Source: Agathobacter sp. (GTDB lineage Bacteria; Bacillota_A; Clostridia; Lachnospirales; Lachnospiraceae). Taken from it: a stretch of 9,629 nt of DNA. Positions 1 through 4,744 of the stretch are shown one piece after another. The position numbers and the translations under genes are program-made. The notes beneath the pieces were generated by a model. It was not told the origin of the DNA. It worked only from the letters and a program-made list of their open reading frames with translations, and did no database searches. The stretch spans positions 1 to 9,629 of the forward strand of contig JAGBEZ010000080.1 of NCBI GenBank assembly GCA_017936725.1, written 5' to 3'. Each line of letters opens with the position of its first letter. Positions within the stretch are counted from its first letter, which is position 1.

Positions 1-118
1 CTGGCACCTGTTTTGCTGGTAATAGAACACGTTCCTGCGCATTTTCGGTTTCCCCTAGATAAACGCCAAAGTCTACCTTTTTAATATATATCAGTTCCTG
101 GTATTCTCCTAATTTCAT
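1..118 (-). CDS. CvfB/YitL-like S1 RNA-binding-domain protein, N-terminal fragment
   Basis: Only the first 39 codons are present; the gene runs off the left edge. The protein starts MKLGEYQELIYIKKVDFGVY and continues with a stretch containing ERVLLPAKQVP. The combination of a KKVDFGVYL strand and a VLLPxKQVP strand is the first S1-like OB-fold of the CvfB family (B. subtilis YitL, S. aureus CvfB), soluble cytoplasmic proteins with several S1 domains and a C-terminal winged helix. They are thought to bind RNA and affect virulence gene expression or RNA turnover. The start at 118 is supported by a GGAGAG ribosome binding site a few bases upstream, and a candidate promoter lies at 164-193. Family recognition rests on a short fragment, so the full domain order cannot be confirmed here. 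Confidence 0.72.
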   Translation of the reverse strand, partial: MKLGEYQELIYIKKVDFGVYLGETENAQERVLLPAKQVP

Positions 119-163
119 ATATGTCTCTCCGTTCTTAAAATGTATTGTTTTTGTTTCGTAGCA

Positions 164-193
164 AGTTTACATGGTAAGCAAAAGTCTTGTCAA
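164..193 (-). promoter_or_regulatory. Candidate sigma-A promoter for the CvfB-like gene
   Basis: On the minus strand a perfect -35 hexamer TTGACA (188-193) is followed by an 18-base spacer and TAAACT (164-169), which matches 4 of 6 consensus -10 bases. Transcription would begin near 157, giving a leader of about 40 bases before the start codon at 118. The site sits between the thioesterase stop codon (207-209) and the next start, so the downstream gene need not depend on thioesterase read-through. The assignment is by eye only. Confidence 0.5.
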
Positions 194-206
194 CTGCTTT
201 CTGTCT

Positions 207-911
207 CTAAGCGAGGAAAAGTACCGTTGCGTATGCCTTTCCATTTTCATCTACAAGAACTACCGTAACCGCATCATCTTCTACTGTCACACGAGGAATC
301 ATCGTGTCACCAAGCACTGCTGCATTCTTATATTCAACGCGAATCTCTTTTGTTTTGAATTCGGCTGGAAGATATTCCTCTGCCACCATTACATATTTCG
401 CATTGTTCATGTGATTATTCGTGTCGATAAAGTATTTTGGTATGGTTATGGCTGGCATTTCCATATATTCTGCTGGAACAGCGATTTTTCTATCGCAGTA
501 ATCCATTTCGAGTTTCGGCTCATCTGGATAATGAGAGGAAACTTCATCGGTGATTCGAATCGGGCGGCCCGTTGTCGCATCGACCAATACCCAAATCGAA
601 TTGGCTTTTATGATTCTTTTCCCATTTGCATCTTCTATGCAGAAATTACGCAAACCAAACAATCCTTTGGTCTGATATGGCCAGGTGGATACTTTGATAT
701 CTTCGCTTAATTTTGGCATCTCTTCAATACAAACCTGCCAAAACGACAAAATCCATGCCATATTCTGTGCGCGAAGATCTGCTCCGCTTTCTCCTAGCGT
801 TTCGGAGTGAAGCGTGCTCGAATCCTGTAAATAATTGAGCAAAGCATGAAATGTAAGTTCACTTTTTGAATTTGCTTCGCTATAACGTACTTTTGAATTT
901 AACTCGTACAT
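207..911 (-). CDS. Acyl-[acyl-carrier-protein] thioesterase (FatA/FatB-like, double hotdog)
   Basis: Predicted cytoplasmic enzyme of 234 residues that hydrolyses acyl-ACP to free fatty acid and ACP, ending type II fatty-acid synthesis. The length fits bacterial members of the acyl-ACP thioesterase family (PF01643), which have two tandem hotdog folds. The first hotdog covers about residues 1-125, with the central helix SELTFHALLNYLQDSSTLHS and the strand region WILSFWQVCI. The second covers about 150-234 and carries the catalytic signature IDTNNHMNNAKYV, giving Asp163, Asn165 and His167 in the D-x-N-x-H arrangement of plant FatA/FatB. At the plant Glu/Cys position (EYRREC-like) this protein reads EYKNAA, so Ala197-Ala198 replace them. 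The ATG at 909-911 is preceded by a GAGGTGA ribosome binding site. The gene lies downstream of the tRNA-Gln terminator, with two inverted repeats in front of it. Substrate chain length cannot be inferred. Confidence 0.9.
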   Translation of the reverse strand: MYELNSKVRYSEANSKSELTFHALLNYLQDSSTLHSETLGESGADLRAQNMAWILSFWQVCIEEMPKLSEDIKVSTWPYQTKGLFGLRNFCIEDANGKRIIKANSIWVLVDATTGRPIRITDEVSSHYPDEPKLEMDYCDRKIAVPAEYMEMPAITIPKYFIDTNNHMNNAKYVMVAEEYLPAEFKTKEIRVEYKNAAVLGDTMIPRVTVEDDAVTVVLVDENGKAYATVLFLA

Positions 912-920
912 TTTTCACCT

Positions 921-944
921 CATGTTCTATAAGTTCAAAACATG
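921..944 (-). promoter_or_regulatory. Inverted repeat next to the thioesterase ribosome binding site
   Basis: CATGTT (921-926) and AACATG (939-944) form a 6-bp dyad around a 12-base centre, a few bases upstream of the GAGGTGA ribosome binding site. The centre contains TATAGA on the minus strand, a possible -10. With the abutting dyad at 944-959 it could be an operator, or a hairpin limiting access to the ribosome binding site. No known operator consensus was recognised. Confidence 0.3.
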
Positions 945-959
945 TGTTAAGTGTAACAC
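944..959 (-). promoter_or_regulatory. 16-bp palindrome upstream of the thioesterase (operator candidate)
   Basis: On the minus strand the sequence is GTGTTACACTTAACAC, which is GTGTTA, four bases, then the exact reverse complement TAACAC. It lies between the tRNA-Gln terminator (968-1007) and the thioesterase start, where the thioesterase promoter must be if the terminator is efficient. TTACAC (4 of 6 to a -35) with TATAGA about 19 bases downstream is a weak promoter candidate that would overlap it. It does not resemble the FapR or FabT boxes I know. Confidence 0.35.
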
Positions 960-965
960 TATTCT

Positions 966-1007
966 TTTCAAAAAGAAAGACCTCGAAGAATTTCTTCTTC
1001 AAGGTCT
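966..1007 (-). terminator. Intrinsic terminator of the tRNA-Gln transcript
   Basis: Reading the minus strand, AGACCT-T-GAAGAA, loop GAAA, TTCTTC-G-AGGTCT forms a stem of about 13 bp with one T-G wobble (978-1007), immediately followed by TTCTTTTTG. It starts 4 bases after the tRNA 3' end. This is a strong Rho-independent terminator with a stable GNRA-type loop. Confidence 0.9.
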
Positions 1008-1011
1008 GTAG

Positions 1012-1082
1012 CTGGCCCACAAGGATTCGAACCTTGGATGACGGAGTCAGAGTCCGTTGCCTTACCGCTTGGCGATGGGCCA
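1012..1082 (-). tRNA. tRNA-Gln (anticodon CUG, reads CAG)
   Basis: The 71-base sequence folds into a full cloverleaf on the minus strand. The acceptor stem is TGGCCCA/TGGGCCA (7 bp, with the U1-A72 pair typical of tRNA-Gln). The D arm is GCC/GGC with loop AAGCGGTAA. The anticodon arm is ACGGA/TCCGT with loop CTCTGAC, so the anticodon is CTG. A 4-base variable loop (CATC) follows, then the T arm CAAGG/CCTTG with loop TTCGAAT and discriminator G. The 3' CCA is not encoded (the next bases are CTA), so it must be added by a nucleotidyltransferase. The gene is a stand-alone unit with its own promoter (1103-1131) and terminator (966-1007). Confidence 0.96.
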
Positions 1083-1102
1083 ATGTTGTCTCAACAAATG
1101 GT

Positions 1103-1131
1103 ATTATACATAGGTTGAGGCACTGTGTCAA
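1103..1131 (-). promoter_or_regulatory. Full-consensus sigma-A promoter of tRNA-Gln
   Basis: On the minus strand TTGACA (1126-1131), a 17-base spacer and TATAAT (1103-1108) match the consensus at all twelve positions with ideal spacing. Transcription would start about 13-15 bases upstream of the mature tRNA 5' end at 1082, leaving a short leader for RNase P. T-runs on the plus strand just upstream (1136-1160) may act as an UP element. Confidence 0.92.
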
Positions 1132-1135
1132 CAAC

Positions 1136-1160
1136 TTTTTTTAATTTTTTCATATTTTTT
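1136..1160 (-). promoter_or_regulatory. A-tract UP-element-like sequence before the tRNA promoter
   Basis: Directly upstream of the -35 hexamer, the minus strand carries three A-runs of 6, 6 and 7 bases (plus-strand T-runs at 1155-1160, 1145-1150 and 1136-1142). Their centres are about 10 and 8.5 bases apart, roughly in phase with the helix. Position and composition fit an RNA polymerase alpha-CTD UP element or intrinsically bent DNA, as known for stable-RNA promoters. This is inference from pattern only. Confidence 0.5.
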
Positions 1161-1178
1161 AGTTTGCTTTTATGGAAG

Positions 1179-1213
1179 CCAAAACAATCATTTTTTTATT
1201 CAAAAGAAATGAT
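1179..1213 (-). terminator. Weak A/T-rich terminator candidate after yigZ
   Basis: Seven bases after the yigZ stop codon, ATCATTT (minus strand, 1207-1213) pairs with AAATGAT (1187-1193). Four more T-A pairs extend it after one mismatch, and TGTTTTGG follows. The stem is almost entirely A-T, so it is weak. It is the only hairpin with a T-run between yigZ and the tRNA promoter. Confidence 0.35.
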
Positions 1214-1219
1214 AACACA

Positions 1220-1867
1220 CTAGGAAAACAATTGAACCTGTTTGTCCACCACAGCATAGATTGCTTCGTCTCCCCATGTTAATCCTGCTGCTGCATTTGT
1301 CGCTTCGGTGACCGCCTTTTCGATTTCTCCTTTTCGTTCTGCTGGAACAAGCACCGTTATGATTACATCTGCGGCATATTCACTATTTAATATCGTAATC
1401 TCCTTCTGCGCAAACAAATACTGCAACTTTCCTAATCCGTTATAGTCTGTATTTATATATAGAAGAAGTCCATTTCTTTTTTCTATGATTTTAGAATTTG
1501 AAAGTCCTTCCTGCACCGCTTTCTGATACGCGCGAACCAAACCTCCTGTACCAAGGAGCACTCCTCCAAAATAGCGGGTCACAACTACGGCTACATTGGT
1601 AATCCCCTCTTTTAAAAGCACATCCAGCATTGGTCTTCCTGCCGTCTGTGCAGGCTCCCCATCGTCTGAACAACGAGTCAGTTCCTGGCGCTCTCCAAGG
1701 ACAAATGCACTACAATTGTGTCTTGCATCCCAGTATTTCTTTTTCATTTCATTAATAAAAGCAACGGCCTCTTCTTCACTTTCTACTGGTCTTACGGTAG
1801 CAATGAAACGAGATTTCTTTTCTACAATTTCACCTTCACCGCCCTCATATACCACACGATATGCCAT
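1220..1867 (-). CDS. YigZ/IMPACT family protein (UPF0029)
   Basis: This 215-residue predicted cytoplasmic protein belongs to the YigZ family (E. coli YigZ, B. subtilis YvyE), the bacterial counterpart of the ancient domain of eukaryotic IMPACT/YIH1. Its biochemical role in bacteria is not established. The N-terminal domain (about 1-130) has EKKSRFIA at 16-23, the basic/aromatic segment KYWDARHNCSAF at 44-55, SDDGEPAQTAG at 67-77 and the UPF0029 signature GITNVAVVVTRYFGGVLLG at 88-106, followed by GTGGLVRAYQKAVQ. The C-terminal ferredoxin-like domain (DUF1949 type) covers about 135-210. Length and both domains are normal for the family. The ATG at 1865-1867 has AGGAG six bases upstream. The gene is transcribed divergently from the penicillin-binding protein gene, and nothing downstream forms an operon with it. 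Confidence 0.93.
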   Translation of the reverse strand: MAYRVVYEGGEGEIVEKKSRFIATVRPVESEEEAVAFINEMKKKYWDARHNCSAFVLGERQELTRCSDDGEPAQTAGRPMLDVLLKEGITNVAVVVTRYFGGVLLGTGGLVRAYQKAVQEGLSNSKIIEKRNGLLLYINTDYNGLGKLQYLFAQKEITILNSEYAADVIITVLVPAERKGEIEKAVTEATNAAAGLTWGDEAIYAVVDKQVQLFS

Positions 1868-1920
1868 AACTAGCTCCTTTTTTGTGACAAAATCCTAAAA
1901 AATTTATTAAATCTTTCTTA

Positions 1921-1949
1921 ATCCTAACACAGAGGACTATCTATTTCAA
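1921..1949 (-). promoter_or_regulatory. Candidate sigma-A promoter of yigZ
   Basis: On the minus strand TTGAAA (1944-1949) is followed by exactly 17 bases and TAGGAT (1921-1926). The spacer ends in TGT, giving the extended -10 form TGnTAGGAT. The site is back-to-back with the PBP promoter, the two -10 elements being about 55 bases apart. The leader would be about 45 bases. Confidence 0.55.
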
Positions 1950-1971
1950 TTTTTTTCTTCCTAAAAAGAAT

Positions 1972-1986
1972 GGTTTTTGGTATAAT
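1972..1986 (+). promoter_or_regulatory. Extended -10 promoter of the PBP gene
   Basis: A perfect TATAAT (1981-1986) is preceded by TGG, giving the extended -10 TGnTATAAT. The -35 region 17 bases upstream (TTCCTA, 1958-1963) is poor, which is usual for extended -10 promoters. Transcription would begin near 1992-1994, inside a 14-bp palindrome, with a leader of about 46 bases. Confidence 0.65.
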
Positions 1987-1992
1987 ATAAAT

Positions 1993-2008
1993 AACTATAA
2001 CTATAGTA
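1993..2008 (+). promoter_or_regulatory. Palindrome at the predicted PBP transcription start
   Basis: ACTATA (1994-1999), AC, TATAGT (2002-2007) is a perfect 6-bp dyad at about +1 to +15 of the PBP transcript. Including one flanking base each side it reads AACTATAACTATAGTA, resembling the BlaI/MecI-type operator layout (ACTACA half-sites around TACA..TGTA). The deviations are symmetrical: C to T in one arm and G to A in the other. A/T-rich chance occurrence is a real alternative. Confidence 0.3.
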
Positions 2009-2038
2009 GAATATTATGCTTATTTAGGAGGCAGTATT

Positions 2039-4675
2039 ATGAGTTATAACAAGAGTTCTACAAAGAAACGCATAAAGAAAGCGAACTCGAAAAAAGCAAA
2101 AATTAAAAATAAACTTGGGTTGACCGGATTACAGATAGCATTGATAGCCTTTATTGCACTAGTCGTGATTGTCGGCGCAGCCGCATTGGGCGTAGCAAAG
2201 GGTATCATTGATTCTGCACCAGATATTTCTCATATCGATGTAGTTCCAACTGGTTTCTCTACTACTGTGTATGCGGATGATGGCACTACAGAAATTGCTA
2301 CATTAGTTGGATCAGGAGCCAACCGTGAATATGTGACCTTAGACCGAATCCCAGACCATATGCAGCAGGCCTTTGTTGCTATCGAAGATGCCCGCTTTTA
2401 CGAGCACAATGGTATCGACTTACAGGGTATTGCCCGAGCGGGTCTAGCTACCGTTAAAAAATTAGTCACAGGCAGTGGCAGCATTCAGGGTGCTAGTACC
2501 ATTACCCAGCAGTTAATCAAAAACAATGTTTTAGTTACCTGGACAGAAGAAAAGGGACTCCTTGATAAAATACAAAGAAAGATTCAGGAACAATATCTTG
2601 CAGTAAAACTGGAAGAACAGATTAATGACAAGGACTGGATTTTAGAGAACTATTTAAACACCATCAACCTTGGCTCAAATACTTTGGGCGTACAGTCTGC
2701 TGCCAACAAGTATTTTGGTAAAGACGTATCCGAACTTACCCTTTCCGAAAGTGCTGTAATTGCAGGTATTACACAGAACCCATACGGCTATGACCCAATC
2801 CGTTTTCCTGAAAAAAACGCAGGCCGTCGCGAACGTGTATTAAATGCGATGCTCGATCAAGGATATATCAACAAAACTGCATATGATGAAGCTATGGCCG
2901 ATCCTGTATATGACCGTATCGCTTCTTATAATGTAGAAAACCCAAATTCTTATAACACATATTTTGTAGATGCATTGATTGAAGATGTATTAGATGATTT
3001 AATCGAAAAAACGGGATACTCAGAATCAGATGCTTATAAAGCGATTTATCAGGGTGGTTTAACCATTGTTTCTACTCAGAATCTTACTATGCAAAATATC
3101 TGTGATGAAGAAGCGAATAACTTGGATAACTATCCAATGAAACCAAACTACTCCTTCCAACTGGCTTTCTCCGTAAAAAAAGCAGATGGAACAACCAAAA
3201 ACTACACGCATCAAACTATGCTTTCTTATTATAAGAAGGTCAACAATAATGCCGAATACGATATCACCTACAAAACCGAACAGGAATGCTATGATGCAAT
3301 CAAAGAATATCAGACCGACGTCTTAGAAGAAGGCGATACCATCGTTGAAGGCACTGAATCCATCCGAATCACCTTACAGCCACAGGTTGCTATGACTGTT
3401 ATTGACCAGAGCACTGGCGAAGTAAAAGCATTGGTTGGCGGACGTGGTGACAAAACGGGTAACCGTACATGGAACCGTGCAACAGATACTACCAGACAGC
3501 CTGGTTCTACCTTCAAGATTATCGGCTGCTATGCGGCTGCATTAGATGCTGGCGGTAAAACACTTGCTTCCGTACAGGATGATGCCCCATTTAAAGTAGG
3601 CGAAAAAGAATACAAAAATGCAAGTGCTGGAAAATACTACGGTTGGACCACACTTCGTGAAGGTATCACACATTCTTACAATATCACGACTGTGAAAACC
3701 TTACAGGAAATCGGCGTAAAGCTTGGATATGAATATGCCGAAAAATTTGGTATTACCACACTTGTGGATGATGACAAAACACTTGGTCTTGCACTTGGTG
3801 GATTAACAAAAGGTGTTAAAAACTTAGAACTTACAGCTGCTTATGCCACAATTGCAAACCACGGCGAATATATCGAACCAAGTTTCTATTCTGCAGTTTA
3901 TGACCACGAAGGAAATTTGATTTTAGACAATACCGAACAAGAAAAACGTACGGTTCTTAGCGAAGAAACTGCTTGGTTATTAACAAGCGCAATGCAGGAC
4001 GTAATGACTTCTGGTACTGGTACCAGAGCACACTTTGGAAGCAGCATGGCACAGGCTGGAAAAACGGGTACTACAACCAATAACCGCGACTCCTTGTTTG
4101 CTGGTTACACACCATATTATACTGCTGTTGTTTGGGGCGGAAATGATGACAACTCTATCCAGAATGGTAGCTTATGTACGTATGCAAGAAACATCTGGCG
4201 TCAATCTATGAAGCGTATCCACGCGGACTTAGAATATAAAGATTTTGAGACGCCATCTTCTATTTCTACTGCAATCGTTTGTAAGGACTCTGGATTACTT
4301 CCTTTGGCTGGAGCATGTGAATCCTGCCAGAAGGGCAATTCTGTATATGAAGAATACTTCGCAAATGGTACTGTTCCTACAGCAACCTGCGATCACCATG
4401 TTGCTTTGGACATCTGCTCCGAAACTGGAAAAATCGCAAATGCAAATTGTCCAGCATCTGGCATTGTAAAGAAAGTATTTATTATTGGTGCTGACCCAGC
4501 TACACAGGATGGACCATATATTGCTACCGAGGAATTCCTCTCTACCATCTGTACACATCAGGCTACAGGAACTCAAAATACACCTGATCCTGAACAGGAA
4601 GATGACGAGAATGAAGACAAGGAAGAAAAGCCCGATGAGAACCTCCTTGATAACCTTTTAGATTTAGTAAATTAA
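2039..4675 (+). CDS. Class A (bifunctional) penicillin-binding protein, PBP1A family
   Basis: Predicted membrane-anchored cell-wall synthase of 878 residues that polymerises lipid II (GT51 transglycosylase) and cross-links the peptides (transpeptidase). Residues 1-26 are a very basic cytoplasmic tail and 31-56 a single transmembrane anchor. The GT51 domain (about 70-250) shows EDARFYEHNGID with catalytic Glu116, GASTITQQLIKN at 151-162, RKIQEQYLAVKLEE at 180-193 and NYLNTINLG at 204-212. A linker insert (about 345-445) precedes the transpeptidase domain. That domain has S490-T-F-K493 (SxxK nucleophile), S546-Y-N548 (SxN) and K675-T-G677 (KTG), so both activities look intact. Residues 740-840 form an extra Cys-rich extracellular region (Cys748, 760, 763, 784, 793, 804, 838), followed by an acidic tail with EQEDDENEDKEEKPDEN. 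AGGAGG lies seven bases before the ATG. It is monocistronic, with a bidirectional terminator downstream. Confidence 0.96.
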   Translation: MSYNKSSTKKRIKKANSKKAKIKNKLGLTGLQIALIAFIALVVIVGAAALGVAKGIIDSAPDISHIDVVPTGFSTTVYADDGTTEIATLVGSGANREYVTLDRIPDHMQQAFVAIEDARFYEHNGIDLQGIARAGLATVKKLVTGSGSIQGASTITQQLIKNNVLVTWTEEKGLLDKIQRKIQEQYLAVKLEEQINDKDWILENYLNTINLGSNTLGVQSAANKYFGKDVSELTLSESAVIAGITQNPYGYDPIRFPEKNAGRRERVLNAMLDQGYINKTAYDEAMADPVYDRIASYNVENPNSYNTYFVDALIEDVLDDLIEKTGYSESDAYKAIYQGGLTIVSTQNLTMQNICDEEANNLDNYPMKPNYSFQLAFSVKKADGTTKNYTHQTMLSYYKKVNNNAEYDITYKTEQECYDAIKEYQTDVLEEGDTIVEGTESIRITLQPQVAMTVIDQSTGEVKALVGGRGDKTGNRTWNRATDTTRQPGSTFKIIGCYAAALDAGGKTLASVQDDAPFKVGEKEYKNASAGKYYGWTTLREGITHSYNITTVKTLQEIGVKLGYEYAEKFGITTLVDDDKTLGLALGGLTKGVKNLELTAAYATIANHGEYIEPSFYSAVYDHEGNLILDNTEQEKRTVLSEETAWLLTSAMQDVMTSGTGTRAHFGSSMAQAGKTGTTTNNRDSLFAGYTPYYTAVVWGGNDDNSIQNGSLCTYARNIWRQSMKRIHADLEYKDFETPSSISTAIVCKDSGLLPLAGACESCQKGNSVYEEYFANGTVPTATCDHHVALDICSETGKIANANCPASGIVKKVFIIGADPATQDGPYIATEEFLSTICTHQATGTQNTPDPEQEDDENEDKEEKPDENLLDNLLDLVN

Positions 4676-4735
4676 AAAACAAAAACTTGGCTGCTACAAA
4701 TCTCCATTTGCAGCAGCCAAAGTTTTGTTTTATTT
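4676..4735. terminator. Bidirectional intrinsic terminator between convergent pbp and glnN
   Basis: A long hairpin has a left arm at 4682-4701 and a right arm at 4706-4726 around the loop CTCC. CAAAT/ATTTG, an A-C mismatch and GGCTGCT/AGCAGCC are followed by TT/AA and AAAAC/GTTTT pairs with one bulged A. GTTTTGTTTTATTT follows on the plus strand. The A-run at 4674-4685 supplies the U-tract for transcripts coming the other way. It therefore serves both convergent genes. Confidence 0.9.
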
Positions 4736-4744
4736 ATTTAGGGG

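Noticed and set aside
171..710. A 179-codon plus-strand open frame opposite the thioesterase
   Set aside because: The translation is full of Cys, Phe, Ile and His with no domain resemblance and has no convincing ribosome binding site. It lies entirely antisense to a well-supported enzyme.
944..959. FapR or FabT operator before the thioesterase
   Set aside because: The palindrome GTGTTA-N4-TAACAC fits neither the TTAGTACCTA-type FapR site nor the TTTGA-N3-TCAAA FabT site.
1012..1082. tRNA-Gln as an integration site for a mobile element
   Set aside because: No integrase, no second copy of the tRNA 3' end and no foreign-looking genes appear on either side within the window.
866..1144. Open frames on both strands across the tRNA-Gln region
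   Set aside because: They overlap a full cloverleaf tRNA, its promoter and its terminator, so they are not coding.
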